Of a DNA stretch of 64,000 nt, positions 8,579 through 16,851 are shown one piece after another. The translations under genes and the position numbers were made by a program. This DNA is from JAOTZA01 sp965224065 (GTDB taxonomy: Bacteria; Acidobacteriota; Thermoanaerobaculia; Multivoradales; JAHEKO01): NCBI GenBank assembly GCA_965224065.1, contig CBDCYF010000005.1, forward strand, positions 186,001 to 250,000, in the 5' to 3' direction. The number at the start of each line of letters is the position of its first letter. Position 1 is the first letter of the stretch. Under the pieces are notes generated by a model. That model made no database searches, had not been told where the DNA came from, and was given only the letters and a program-made list of their open reading frames with translations.

Positions 8579-9475
8579 ATGGTCAAGGGAGAGGACATGC
8601 GAGTCGGTGTCATCGGAGGCAGCGGTCTCTACGAGATGGCCGGAATCGAGGTGCTCGAGGAGCGCCGTTTGGAAACGTCCTTTGGCGAGCCGTCGGACGC
8701 GTTTGTCATCGGCGAGCTGGAGGGCCGCAAAGTGGCCTTTTTGCCGCGTCACGGCCGGGGTCATCGGTTGCTTCCCTCGGAGCTCAACTACCGCGCCAAC
8801 ATCCTCGGGCTGAAGATGCTGGGGGTGGAGTGGATCGTCTCGGTGTCGGCCGTTGGATCGCTCAAAATGGAATACAAACCCACCGATATCGTGGTTCCCG
8901 ATCAGTTCTACGACCGCACCCGTCATCGCGCCGACACCTTCTTTGGCAACGGCCTGGTCGCGCACGTCACGTTCGCCCATCCGCTCTGCGACCGGCTTGC
9001 CGGCTGGATGGCCGAGGGAGCCCGCGCCGCCGGCGCCACGGTTCATGAGGGAGGAACCTACGTCTGCATGGAAGGGCCGTTGTTCTCGACCCGCGCGGAA
9101 TCGGAGGAGTACCGGCGGCGTGGCTTCGACATCATCGGGATGACCAATCTCCAGGAGGCGAAGCTGGCGCGCGAGGCGGAGATGAGCTACGCCACCCTGG
9201 CGATGGTCACCGACTATGACTGCTGGCACGAAGAGGAGGAGGATGTTAGCGGTACCGCAGTGATGGAGGTCATCCAGCAGAACGTGCGCGCCGCCCAGGA
9301 GGCGGTGCGCGAGGCCATCCTGCGGATCCCCGAGGAGCGCAGCCCGTACCAAGGCATCCTCGAGCATTCGCTGATCACCGACCCAAGCGTCGTACCGCCG
9401 GCCACGTACCGGGCCCTCGAACCGATCGTAGGGCCCTATATGACAGTCCCCGACTCGTCCCGGGAGGAAAGTTGA
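8579..9475 (+). CDS. mtnP: S-methyl-5'-thioadenosine phosphorylase
   Basis: 298-aa purine phosphorylase of the PNP/MTAP family. It cleaves methylthioadenosine, the by-product of polyamine synthesis, into adenine and methylthioribose-1-phosphate. Diagnostic stretches are GVIGGSGLYEM, the phosphate-binding FLPRHGRGHRLLPSELNYRAN and CMEGPLFSTRAES. In MTNLQEAKLAREAEMSYA followed by VTDYDCW, the Asp-Tyr-Asp separates adenine-specific MTAP from guanine/hypoxanthine PNPs. ATG 8579 has AGGAGG four to five bases upstream; ATG 8597 (MRVGVIGGSG) is a reasonable alternative start. The adenine product is a substrate for apt at 11824 in the same run. Confidence 0.92.
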   Translation: MVKGEDMRVGVIGGSGLYEMAGIEVLEERRLETSFGEPSDAFVIGELEGRKVAFLPRHGRGHRLLPSELNYRANILGLKMLGVEWIVSVSAVGSLKMEYKPTDIVVPDQFYDRTRHRADTFFGNGLVAHVTFAHPLCDRLAGWMAEGARAAGATVHEGGTYVCMEGPLFSTRAESEEYRRRGFDIIGMTNLQEAKLAREAEMSYATLAMVTDYDCWHEEEEDVSGTAVMEVIQQNVRAAQEAVREAILRIPEERSPYQGILEHSLITDPSVVPPATYRALEPIVGPYMTVPDSSREES

Positions 9476-10215
9476 AACAGGTCCTGGTGACCAATGACGA
9501 CGGGGTCTTTTCCGAGGGGTTGAAGCTCCTGGCGGCGGCGGTCGGCGAAGTGGCACAGGTCACGGTGGTGGCGCCCGACCGGGAGCAGAGCGCGACCGGC
9601 CATTCGCTGACCCTTCACCGTCCGCTGCGGATGCAACAGTTGGAGGAGAACGTCTACTCGGTCGACGGGACGCCGACCGACTGTGTCAACCTGGGTGTTC
9701 TCTGGTTAATGCAGGACTCGCCGCCCGACCTGGTGGTCTCGGGGATCAACTTCGGGTTCAATTTGGGCGACGATGTGACCTACTCGGGCACGGTCAGCGC
9801 CACCTTCGAGGGAACCCTGCTGGGGATTCCCTCCGTTGCCTTCAGCCAGGAGGTGCGCGAGCCGTTCTCGTTCGAAAACGCCGCGCGGTTTGCCCGCGAG
9901 CTGGTCGGGCTTCTCGTCGAAGAGGAGCTTCCGGCGGACCTCCTGCTCAACGTCAACGTGCCGTCGGGGAAGGTCCGGGGTGTCTCGTTCACCAAGTTGG
10001 GGCATCGCGTGTACAAACAATCTGTGATCGAGAAAAAGGACCCTCGCGGCCGCCGCTATTTCTGGATCGCCGGAACTCCGGAATGGAAGCCCGACGAGGG
10101 CACCGACCACGAGGCGGTGAGCGCGGGACGGGTCTCGATCACCCCGCTCCATCTCGACCTCACCGATTACCGCGGGCTCGAGTCCTTCGATTGGCTGCGG
10201 CGAAAGCTGGCTTGA
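9472..10215 (+). CDS. surE: 5'/3'-nucleotidase SurE
   Basis: 247-aa metal-dependent nucleotidase (survival protein E). The N-terminal acidic metal site VTNDDGVFSEGLK is intact, as are APDREQSATGHSLTL, the SGINFGFNLGDDVTYSGTVSA segment, which supplies the metal-binding Asn, and the C-terminal extension (ISVTPL-like SITPLHLDLTDY). The start is TTG 9472, overlapping the mtnP stop as TTGA, with GGGAGGAAAG upstream as ribosome site. pcm follows with another TTGA overlap. surE-pcm adjacency is a classic stationary-phase survival pair. The overlaps imply translational coupling. Confidence 0.94.
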   Translation: MKQVLVTNDDGVFSEGLKLLAAAVGEVAQVTVVAPDREQSATGHSLTLHRPLRMQQLEENVYSVDGTPTDCVNLGVLWLMQDSPPDLVVSGINFGFNLGDDVTYSGTVSATFEGTLLGIPSVAFSQEVREPFSFENAARFARELVGLLVEEELPADLLLNVNVPSGKVRGVSFTKLGHRVYKQSVIEKKDPRGRRYFWIAGTPEWKPDEGTDHEAVSAGRVSITPLHLDLTDYRGLESFDWLRRKLA

Positions 10216-10856
10216 GCTTCGACTTTCAAAAGCGGCGGATGGTCGAGGAGCTGCAAAAGAAGTACGGCATCGCCGACCGTCGCGTGCTCGACGCGATGCA
10301 CGACACCCCGCGCCACCTCTTTGTTCGCAAACATCTCCGGACTCAGGCCTATGGCGACCATGCCTTGCCGATCGGCTCCGACCAGACCATCTCCCAGCCG
10401 TTTGTGGTTGCCCGCATGACCGAGCTGCTGCGGGTCTCGCCGGACCACACGGTGCTCGAGATCGGAACCGGGAGCGGGTACCAGACAGCCATCCTGGCGC
10501 GGCTCGCCAAGTGGGTCTACAGCCTCGAGCGGGTCGGCGAGCTGGCGCGCGAGGCGATCGACCGGCTGCGCTCGATCGGCGTCGCCAACGTCAAGATCCA
10601 GGCCTTTGACGGCACCGTGGGATGGAGCGATGTGGGGCCATTTGCGCGCATTTTGGTCACCGCGGGGGCGCCCGCCGCGCCCCGACCGCTGATCGACCAA
10701 TTGCGTCCGGGTGGGCGCATGGTGATTCCCGAGGGTGGCCGGGAGGGCCAGCGGTTGGTGTCGTACCGCAAGCTGCGTGGTGGCGGCGTCCGGCGGGAGG
10801 AAGGTGAAGCGGTCGCCTTTGTGCCCCTGATCGGCCGTCACGGTTGGGAGTCTTGA
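10212..10856 (+). CDS. pcm: protein-L-isoaspartate O-methyltransferase
   Basis: 214-aa SAM-dependent methyltransferase that repairs isoaspartyl residues in aged proteins. Family features are RRMVEELQKKYGIADRRVL, the substrate loop PRHLFV, ALPIGSDQTISQPFVVARM, and the SAM-binding motif VLEIGTGSGYQTAIL near residue 80. Post-motif features include VYSLERVGELAREA and ILVTAGAPAAPRPLIDQLRPGG. The start TTG 10212 overlaps the surE stop as TTGA and keeps the conserved RRMVEEL at residue 8; the open frame upstream to 10083 lies within surE. There is no strong SD, so expression is probably coupled to surE. Confidence 0.94.
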   Translation: MSFDFQKRRMVEELQKKYGIADRRVLDAMHDTPRHLFVRKHLRTQAYGDHALPIGSDQTISQPFVVARMTELLRVSPDHTVLEIGTGSGYQTAILARLAKWVYSLERVGELAREAIDRLRSIGVANVKIQAFDGTVGWSDVGPFARILVTAGAPAAPRPLIDQLRPGGRMVIPEGGREGQRLVSYRKLRGGGVRREEGEAVAFVPLIGRHGWES

Positions 10857-10858
10857 AC

Positions 10859-11518
10859 GTGTCGTCCGCACCGGCAAACGGCGGTTTTTCTCTGACCGGC
10901 TGGCTCCACGATCTTTTGCTCTGGGTCGAGTCGTTTGCCGGCTCACCTCACGCGAGCTGGGCCCTGTTTGCCATCTCGTTCGCGGAGAGCAGCGTCTTCC
11001 CGATCCCACCCGACGCCTTGCTCATCGCGCTATGCCTCGGTCAGCCCGAACGCTCCTTCTGGTTCGCGGCGGTGTGCTCGGTGGCCTCGGTGCTGGGCGG
11101 CATGGCCGGGTACGGCCTGGGGTACGCCGGCGGCCGGCCGCTGCTGGGCCGGCTGTTCAGTGCCGAGCGCATCCGCCGGGTCGAGCACTACTACAACCGC
11201 TACAACGCCTGGGCGACCGGTGTCGCCGGTCTGACGCCGCTGCCGTACAAGCTGTTTACCGTATCCGGCGGCGCCTTTGCCATCAATTTCAAGATCTTTG
11301 TTCTGGCCTCGGTGGTCTCCCGCACCCTGCGCTTTTTTCTCGTCGCCGGTTTGATCTATGTCGTCGGCGAGCCGGCGCGGGACTTCATCCAACGGCACCT
11401 GGGCTGGCTGACCGTGGCTTTTGTTATTCTTTTGGCCGCAGGTTTTTGGCTTGCCGGGCGGGCGGCGCGAAAGGCCTCGAGGGAGGCAACGCCGGACGAA
11501 GGGAGAGCGGACGCATGA
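10859..11518 (+). CDS. DedA/VTT-domain membrane protein, YqaA-like
   Basis: 219-aa integral membrane protein of the SNARE-associated/VTT (DedA) superfamily. Members act in lipid carrier or phospholipid translocation and membrane homeostasis. The VTT core shows FAESSVFPIPPDALLIAL (the F/YxxxE..FPxP motif), GGMAGYGLGYAGGRPLL, and the second re-entrant region YNAWATGVAGLTPLPYKLFTVSGG. At least four hydrophobic segments are visible, and the tail is basic and cytoplasmic-like. GTG 10859 is chosen because GGGAG lies eight bases upstream. TTG 10853, which overlaps the pcm stop as TTGA, and TTG 10844 are alternatives. The exact substrate is unknown. Confidence 0.85.
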   Translation: MSSAPANGGFSLTGWLHDLLLWVESFAGSPHASWALFAISFAESSVFPIPPDALLIALCLGQPERSFWFAAVCSVASVLGGMAGYGLGYAGGRPLLGRLFSAERIRRVEHYYNRYNAWATGVAGLTPLPYKLFTVSGGAFAINFKIFVLASVVSRTLRFFLVAGLIYVVGEPARDFIQRHLGWLTVAFVILLAAGFWLAGRAARKASREATPDEGRADA

Positions 11519-11787
11519 CGGCGCGCCGGTTTCTGGTGTTTGGGCGTGTTCAGGGCGTAAGCTTCCGGTACTACACACGTTTGAAAGCGACCGAGCTCGA
11601 TCTCGTCGGATTTGTCAGAAACCGTCCCGACGGTTCGGTCGAGACAGCGGCCTGGGGCAGCGAAGACGCGCTCGAACATTTTCGTTCTTTTTTGCATCAA
11701 GGGTCACACCCGGCGCGCGTCGATCGAGTCGAGGAGGAAGACATCGGTTCGGTCGAGACCCCGGGGTCGTTCGAGATCCGGCGCTGA
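11515..11787 (+). CDS. acyP: acylphosphatase
   Basis: 90-aa enzyme hydrolysing carboxyl-phosphate bonds such as acetyl phosphate or carbamoyl phosphate. The alpha/beta sandwich signature is complete: FGRVQGVSFRYYTRLKA carries the phosphate-binding loop and catalytic Arg (GVSFR), and VGFVRNRPDGSVE carries the catalytic Asn. The length is standard for the family. ATG 11515 overlaps the preceding DedA gene stop by 4 bp (ATGA). The gene is followed by apt after a 36-bp gap. Confidence 0.93.
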   Translation: MTARRFLVFGRVQGVSFRYYTRLKATELDLVGFVRNRPDGSVETAAWGSEDALEHFRSFLHQGSHPARVDRVEEEDIGSVETPGSFEIRR

Positions 11788-11823
11788 CCGGCCAGGAGAT
11801 GGAAGCGAGGGAGGTAACTTGAG

Positions 11824-12339
11824 ATGGAAGATCTAAAACAATACATCCGTGAGATCCCCGATTTTCCCAAGCCGGGAATTCTCTTTTACGATATCTCCAC
11901 GCTGCTCCAGAACGATCACGCGTTGCGCATGACCGTGGACCGCTTTGTGTGGCTTTTTGCCCGGCTGCATGTGGACAAGGTCATCGGGATCGAATCGCGC
12001 GGGTTTATGTTCGCGCCGATCGTCGCCTACAATTTGAACGCCGGGTTTGTGCCCGTACGCAAGCCGGGCAAGCTACCCTACGAGACCGTCGGCAAGTCCT
12101 ACGATTTGGAATACGGCTCCGACCGTGTGGAGATGCACCGCGACGGGGTCGCCGAGGGAGAGCGGGTGCTGATCGTCGATGACCTGCTGGCCACCGGTGG
12201 AACCGCTCGGGCCACCGGGGACCTGGTGAAGTCGGTCGGCGGCGAAGTCGTGGGCATGGGCTTCATCGTCGAACTGGCCTTCCTGGACGGGCGCGCGGCG
12301 GTGGACGGCTTTGAGGTGCAGTCGTTGATCGTGTATTGA
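11824..12339 (+). CDS. apt: adenine phosphoribosyltransferase
   Basis: 171-aa purine salvage enzyme converting adenine and PRPP to AMP. The typical N-terminus DFPKPGILFYDIS is present, as are GIESRGFMFAPIVAY, the flexible loop VRKPGKLPYETVGKSYDLEYG and the PRPP-binding motif VLIVDDLLATGGTARA. The ATG is preceded by GGGAGGTAACTTGAG, a good ribosome site. The gene ends the plus-strand run that also contains mtnP, whose product is adenine, so this organism can recycle adenine from methylthioadenosine. A tRNA gene starts 60 bp downstream. Confidence 0.96.
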   Translation: MEDLKQYIREIPDFPKPGILFYDISTLLQNDHALRMTVDRFVWLFARLHVDKVIGIESRGFMFAPIVAYNLNAGFVPVRKPGKLPYETVGKSYDLEYGSDRVEMHRDGVAEGERVLIVDDLLATGGTARATGDLVKSVGGEVVGMGFIVELAFLDGRAAVDGFEVQSLIVY

Positions 12340-12378
12340 GAAAGCTCCCAGGCGCGGTCGGTTGCCGGTGACCTCGCT

Positions 12379-12384
12379 TATAAT
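12379..12384 (+). promoter_or_regulatory. -10 box (TATAAT) upstream of tRNA-Arg
   Basis: A perfect TATAAT lies 16 bases before the mature 5' end of the tRNA, in GC-rich DNA where such a match is unlikely by chance. A convincing -35 at 16-18 bp spacing is not visible; TTGCCG at 12362 is only 11 bp away. The position fits transcription starting within about ten bases of the tRNA. Confidence 0.5.
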
Positions 12385-12399
12385 CTGCGTCCGCTCGAG

Positions 12400-12476
12400 G
12401 CGGCTGTAGCTCAGTTGGATAGAGCGGGGGCTTCCTAAGCCCTAGGTCGGGGGTTCGAATCCTCCCAGCCGCACCA
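12400..12476 (+). tRNA. tRNA-Arg, anticodon CCT
   Basis: A complete cloverleaf can be drawn by hand. The acceptor stem GCGGCTG pairs with CAGCCGC (7 bp). The D stem is GCTC/GAGC with loop AGTTGGATA. The anticodon stem GGGGC/GCCCT closes the loop TTCCTAA, with anticodon CCT at positions 34-36, and the variable loop is AGGTC. The T stem GGGGG/CCTCC has loop TTCGAAT, followed by discriminator A and an encoded CCA. The anticodon reads AGG arginine codons. It lies between apt and a TPR membrane-protein gene. Confidence 0.96.
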
Positions 12477-12496
12477 GTCAGCTGCGAAAGGAACAA

Positions 12497-13210
12497 ATGA
12501 GTCGACTGACACGAAAAGAGATGAAGAGAGACGAGGTGCTCGAAGGCGCAGCGCGTCTGATGCACTTGCTCCAGGAGCACGCCCGGACGCTGCTTCTGGG
12601 GTTGGCGGCGGTTGCCCTCGCAGCTCTGCTCGTGGCGGGTTGGTTCGCCCTCGACCAGCGCCGGGAGACACAGGCCAACGAGGCGCTTTCGCGGGCGCTG
12701 GAGCTTTTCCGGGCAGAGATCGATGCCGCCGCGCCGAATCCGAACGATCCACTCGCCCCGACCTTTGGCTCGGAGGCCGACCGCTCTCGGGCCGCCAAGG
12801 CCGCATTCGAAGCGGTGCGGACCGAGCACGGGAGCTCGAAGGTTGCAGCGGTGGCCGCGGGTTATCTGGCCGAGATCGCGGCGGGAGAGGGGGACGAGGA
12901 GACGGCCAGGGCACTGTGGGCCGAGGTCTCGGGGAGGCCCGAGACGGCGCTGGACATCGAGCTATGGGTCAATCGATTGGCTGCGGACCGCGCGGCCGGA
13001 CGCTCGGACGCCGTGCTTTCCGAGCTCCAGGGTCTGCTCGGGGACGGCTCGACGAGCGTTCCCGAGGTCATTCTGCTCGACCAGATGGCGGAGACGCTCC
13101 TGGCGCTCGACCGGGGGGCCGAGGCCCGGGACATCTACCAGCGGATCCTCGATGAGCACCCCGGTAGCGCCTACGCTCAGCGAGCCGGTGCGGCGATCCA
13201 GGCTCTGTGA
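12497..13210 (+). CDS. tetratricopeptide-repeat membrane protein (YfgM-like layout)
   Basis: 237-aa protein with a short basic cytoplasmic N-terminus (MSRLTRKEMKRDEVLEG), one membrane segment at about residues 34-53 (LLLGLAAVALAALLVAGWFA) and a helical, Ala-rich domain outside. The repeats near 95-235 look like TPR units (ARDIYQRILDEHPGSAYAQRA is a recognisable one). This topology matches the YfgM/BamD-like ancillary proteins that help secreted-protein folding at the translocon, but sequence identity alone does not prove that role. AAAGGAA lies just before ATG 12497. The stop overlaps the next gene as GTGA. Confidence 0.7.
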   Translation: MSRLTRKEMKRDEVLEGAARLMHLLQEHARTLLLGLAAVALAALLVAGWFALDQRRETQANEALSRALELFRAEIDAAAPNPNDPLAPTFGSEADRSRAAKAAFEAVRTEHGSSKVAAVAAGYLAEIAAGEGDEETARALWAEVSGRPETALDIELWVNRLAADRAAGRSDAVLSELQGLLGDGSTSVPEVILLDQMAETLLALDRGAEARDIYQRILDEHPGSAYAQRAGAAIQAL

Positions 13211-14496
13211 GCGTCAACCCCTACCGTGTCCTGGCGCACAAGCGCGCCGGTGACAAGTTGAGCGCCGAAGAGATCGGCGCGGTCGTCGAGGGAGCGGTCT
13301 CCGGGAGCTGGAGCGACGCACAGCTCGCGGCGTTTCTGATGGCGAGCGCCATCCGCGGTCTCGACCTCGAAGAGACCCGCGAGCTAACGGTTGCGATGCT
13401 CGAGTCGGGAGAGCAGTGGCGCTTGTCCGAGGAGTTTCCCGGGCTGGGGGACAAACACTCGACCGGGGGGATCGGCGACAAGGTCTCTTTGGTCCTGACA
13501 CCGATTCTGGCCGCCTGCGGTCAGCCGGTCGTCATGCTGACCGGCCGCGGGCTGGGCCATACCGGCGGCACCGCCGACAAGCTCGAGGCGATCGAGGGCG
13601 TCGACCTGGCGATGGATCACAAGCGCTGCCACGAGCTGCTCTCCGAGCTCGGGATGGCCATCGGGGTGGCCACCGAGGGCATCGCACCGGCGGACCGCGT
13701 ACTCTACGGTCTGCGCGATCAGACCGCGACCGTGGATTCGCTGCCGCTCATCACCGCTAGCATTCTCTCCAAGAAGCTCGCCACCGGCGCCGCGTCGCTG
13801 GTCTTTGACGTCAAGACGGGCAGCGGGGCGTTTCTCCCCACGCTGGAGGACGCTCGCCGGCTGGCGCGGCTGCTGGTGGAGATCGCCTCGGACACCGGCT
13901 ATTCGAGCTCGGCCCTGATCACCGACATGAGCCAGCCGCTGGGGGAGTGGGCGGGTCATGCCTGCGAGATCCGCGAGACCCTCGCCTGTCTCGAGGGACG
14001 GGGCCCCACCGATTTGATGGAGGTGGTCTACGCGCTGGCCGAGGAGGTCGCCGCACGCGCCGGCCAGCCGTTGTCCCGGGAGGACCTCGCCGCCGCGGTG
14101 GATTCGGGTAGGGCGCGCGGGCTCTTTGAGCGCTGGGTGGTTGCGGTGGGTGGCTCGCGAGAAGCCTTGGCGCACGAGAGGTTGCCCCTTGCCCCGTACG
14201 AGTTTGTGATCCGCGCCGACCGGGCGGGATTCTTGACGGCGGTGGAGAACCGTCAGGTGGGTCTGCTGCTGGCGGAGGCGGGAGGCGGCCGTGTCCAGGA
14301 CCGGCTGGAGATCGACCCCTCGGTGTCACTGCGGACAACGGCCCGCCTGGGCGACGAGCTCGAAAAGGGCGCCGAGATCGCGCGTCTCTACTCCCGCGGC
14401 GCCGACGAAGCGCTCGAGGCCCGGTTGACGGCGTGTTTTGCGATCGGCGACCAGGCCGAGGCCCCGCCGCTGGTCTACGAGCGCGTCACCGCCTGA
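13207..14496 (+). CDS. deoA: thymidine/pyrimidine-nucleoside phosphorylase
   Basis: 429-aa enzyme that phosphorolyses thymidine, and often uridine, to base and (deoxy)ribose-1-phosphate. Family signatures are the N-terminal helical domain (LSAEEIGAVVEGAVSGSWSD), the phosphate site DKHSTGGIGDKVSL, the glycine-rich GRGLGHTGGTADKLEAI, and SILSKKLATGA with VFDVKTGSGAF, where the Lys residues bind the base. The C-terminal PYNP domain is also present. The start GTG 13207 overlaps the preceding stop by 4 bp. Whether it is a strict thymidine phosphorylase (DeoA) or a broad pyrimidine enzyme (Pdp) cannot be decided by eye. Confidence 0.92.
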   Translation: MSVNPYRVLAHKRAGDKLSAEEIGAVVEGAVSGSWSDAQLAAFLMASAIRGLDLEETRELTVAMLESGEQWRLSEEFPGLGDKHSTGGIGDKVSLVLTPILAACGQPVVMLTGRGLGHTGGTADKLEAIEGVDLAMDHKRCHELLSELGMAIGVATEGIAPADRVLYGLRDQTATVDSLPLITASILSKKLATGAASLVFDVKTGSGAFLPTLEDARRLARLLVEIASDTGYSSSALITDMSQPLGEWAGHACEIRETLACLEGRGPTDLMEVVYALAEEVAARAGQPLSREDLAAAVDSGRARGLFERWVVAVGGSREALAHERLPLAPYEFVIRADRAGFLTAVENRQVGLLLAEAGGGRVQDRLEIDPSVSLRTTARLGDELEKGAEIARLYSRGADEALEARLTACFAIGDQAEAPPLVYERVTA

Positions 14497-14498
14497 AG

Positions 14499-14517
14499 CG
14501 GCCGCCGCGGCGGGCCG
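14499..14517. terminator. GC-rich hairpin between convergent genes
   Basis: CGGCCGCCG at 14499-14507 pairs with CGGCGGGCCG at 14508-14517, with one mismatch/bulge, in the 35-bp gap between the converging deoA and SGNH hydrolase genes. No T-tract follows on either strand, so it may act as a transcript-end stabiliser or in a Rho-dependent context. Confidence 0.4.
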
Positions 14518-14531
14518 TTGAGCCGGCTCGA

Positions 14532-15698
14532 CTAGCTGCGGCCAAAGCCGCTGATGACGACGTCGAGGTCGTCCTGGTCGATCACGCCGTTGAAATCGAA
14601 ATCGAAGAAACTGTTGTAGAGCGGTTGGCCGCGGCGGGCTCCAAACCGCTGCGAGAGTGAGATCAGGTCGAAGCCGTCCACGCGACAATCGAAATCGACG
14701 TCGCCGTTGGGAACCGACAGCCCCTGGATATCGTAGACGCCCAAAACCCGGTCGTGAGCGTTGGGCTCGGCGGCCCGGTCCGCCGTTTGCAGTTGAAGAA
14801 CGGCGCGACAACCCAGGGCCTTGGCGCCCTGGTGGACGATCTCCAGCTTGCGTGTGCTGCCCTCGATCGTGCCGACCTCCTTGTTGTTGATCAGAAGGCG
14901 TGTGCCGTCGAGGTCGAGGCCGGTGGATTCGAGTGGTTCGTAGATCGGGATCCGGATCTCGGTGTTTCTCGAGATCACGCTCGGCAGCGGACCCGGGCTA
15001 AAAGCGCCGATCACGGGTGAGACATTGTCGATGCCCTGCAACACGTCGGCGGCCGTCCTGGCGAGGCGTTGATGGCCCTCCGGGTTGGGGTGGCCCACGG
15101 GGTCGAAACCCTTGAAGTAGTACTCCCGAAAAGGATCGGCGACAAAATTGGGGTCGAAAGCACGATAACCGTCGATCAAGCGGGTGCGCCGGGCAAAGGA
15201 CAATTCACGGATCTCCCACGCCACCGCCTCGGTGATCAGACTCTGCTTGTCGTGTTGGGCCGTGGGCGGCCGCCAGATGATGGTGGACAGCACCGGTTCG
15301 ATCCCGGCGTTTCTCACCTTGCTGACCATCTGGTTGAGGTTGGCCGCGACGGTCGGGATCGAGGTTTTGAGGGTGGCGATATCCTCGACGTCGTTGGTGC
15401 CTTCCATGATGATGAAGATGTCGCCGCCCTCGGCGATCGCCAGGTTGATCCGGGTGAGCCCTGCAAAGGTCTTCTCGCCCCCCAGGCCGAAGTTGAGCAC
15501 GTCGGCCGCCTCGTCGGCCTTGCGCAGGATCTTGCGCAAGCGCCGCGGCATACTGTTGCCCTCGTTGTCGCCAAATCCTTCGACGATACTGTCGCCAAAG
15601 ACCGTCACCTGCTGCGCGACGGCCGGCCCGGCCGGCATGGCGAAACCGGCGGCCAACGCCAGCGCCGAGAGGAGGCAAAACGGACGCCGCGGTCTCAT
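14532..15698 (-). CDS. secreted SGNH/GDSL hydrolase with C-terminal dockerin-like calcium repeats
   Basis: 388-aa exported esterase-type enzyme. The signal peptide ends near AGPAVAQQ. The SGNH blocks are visible: GDSIVEGFGDNEGNS (catalytic Ser), FGLGGEKT (Gly), IIMEGTNDVED (Asn) and the D..H block DPVGHPNPEGHQRL. A linker beta domain follows (about 225-335). The C-terminus has two 12-residue EF-hand-like loops, DVDFDCRVDGFD and DFDFNGVIDQDD, each followed by a short helix, the arrangement of a type I dockerin. It might dock to a cohesin or simply bind calcium as a stabilising tail. ATG 15698 overlaps the stop of the upstream minus-strand gene by 4 bp, so the two are co-translated. Confidence 0.85.
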   Translation of the reverse strand: MRPRRPFCLLSALALAAGFAMPAGPAVAQQVTVFGDSIVEGFGDNEGNSMPRRLRKILRKADEAADVLNFGLGGEKTFAGLTRINLAIAEGGDIFIIMEGTNDVEDIATLKTSIPTVAANLNQMVSKVRNAGIEPVLSTIIWRPPTAQHDKQSLITEAVAWEIRELSFARRTRLIDGYRAFDPNFVADPFREYYFKGFDPVGHPNPEGHQRLARTAADVLQGIDNVSPVIGAFSPGPLPSVISRNTEIRIPIYEPLESTGLDLDGTRLLINNKEVGTIEGSTRKLEIVHQGAKALGCRAVLQLQTADRAAEPNAHDRVLGVYDIQGLSVPNGDVDFDCRVDGFDLISLSQRFGARRGQPLYNSFFDFDFNGVIDQDDLDVVISGFGRS

Positions 15699-16741
15699 CG
15701 AACGGGTCGCTCCCAGCGTTGCCGCCGCTGGTGCTTGAGCAGCGGCCAGTCGAAGACAATCTCTCCCGACGATGCCGGCCGGACGACCGGTCGGGGGGAA
15801 AGAGCCGTCGGGACCCGGGCTAGGCCGGACACCGCGCCGCGGCGGTCCAGCCGCAGCGCCGTCCAGGCGCTCGGCACCGCGTTGCGGAACACCAGCAGCG
15901 AGCCCTCGGGGGTCCGCTTGAAGCTCGGATCGACCGAGCCAGCAGGGCCGGTAGCGCCTAGCGTCCGCCAGCGGCCGCGCTCGAAGCGGGCGGTATGGAC
16001 CCGGTAGTGATCGCCGTCGGAGCGGCTCCAGGCGAGAATCGCCCCGTGGTCGAGCGGCAGCAGTTGTGGCGTGACGTCCGGATGCGAGTTGCCGCCGGTC
16101 ACCGGAGCCGGAGTGCTCCAGGTGGCCCCTTCCCGCAAGCTCCAAAAGAGTTCGTCGTCGTTGCCGTCGTACTGGCTCCAAACCAGCAGCCAGGAGCCGT
16201 CCTCGAGAACGGCGCTGGTAAGTCCGGTGCGAATGGCGTCGCCCCATGAGACGCTCTCGGACGGGCTCCAGTCGACACCGGTCCAGTCGCTCGCCTTGAC
16301 CGACAGGCTGTCGAAGCCGCGACCCTCCAACCAAGCGATACCGGCCAGCCGGTCACGTTCCAGCATCAAGCGTGGCCGCCCGCGCAGCCCCGGGCTCCGC
16401 TCGACGAGACGAGGCAGTCTGCGCGTGGACGACTTGCCGCCGCGAACAAAGGTCAGATCGACCGTGTTTCCGCGTTCTACGACTCCCGCCGCCAGCCAGC
16501 CGTTGCGGACTTCGGCGATCTCGAGCAGTCGCTCGCCACGCCGCAGCCGGATGCGCTGGGAGGCCCCCAGCGACCGGACGCGGGCGCGTCCCGGTGTGCT
16601 GAGCAGCACAGTGTCCCGGAGGCTCTCGACCGGCTCCAGAGCCTGCCACGCCGCAGCGCGCCGCTCGGTGCCGGCGATCCCGCCGGAGGCAATCGCGGCT
16701 AGAAGAAAAGCCGAGAGCAAAAAAGGGCGGCGGGACGACAT
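15695..16741 (-). CDS. exported hypothetical protein, beta-propeller/sialidase-like repeats
   Basis: 348-aa protein with a signal peptide from ATG 16741 (MSSRRPFLLSAFLLAAIASG). A longer frame to 16825 adds a basic stretch before the signal and is less likely. The mature part has several repeats of a W-containing beta pattern, such as SWLLVWSQYDGNDDELFWSL, GAILAWSRSDGDHYRVHTAR and GSLLVFRNAVPSAWTAL. These resemble BNR/sialidase-type propeller blades with Asp-rich turns. I do not recognise a named family and see no catalytic motif. It is translationally coupled to the SGNH hydrolase, which suggests a joint extracellular or periplasmic role on a glycan or ester substrate. Confidence 0.6.
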   Translation of the reverse strand: MSSRRPFLLSAFLLAAIASGGIAGTERRAAAWQALEPVESLRDTVLLSTPGRARVRSLGASQRIRLRRGERLLEIAEVRNGWLAAGVVERGNTVDLTFVRGGKSSTRRLPRLVERSPGLRGRPRLMLERDRLAGIAWLEGRGFDSLSVKASDWTGVDWSPSESVSWGDAIRTGLTSAVLEDGSWLLVWSQYDGNDDELFWSLREGATWSTPAPVTGGNSHPDVTPQLLPLDHGAILAWSRSDGDHYRVHTARFERGRWRTLGATGPAGSVDPSFKRTPEGSLLVFRNAVPSAWTALRLDRRGAVSGLARVPTALSPRPVVRPASSGEIVFDWPLLKHQRRQRWERPVR

Positions 16742-16851
16742 TCCAGAGAATCCTATGGCCCACGCCGATCGAGTGTCAACGCGGTTGGACACGGTTTGGG
16801 CCATCTTTTTGCGCCGCCTTTTCACCGCAATTCGGTTATCCTTCGCCAGCC

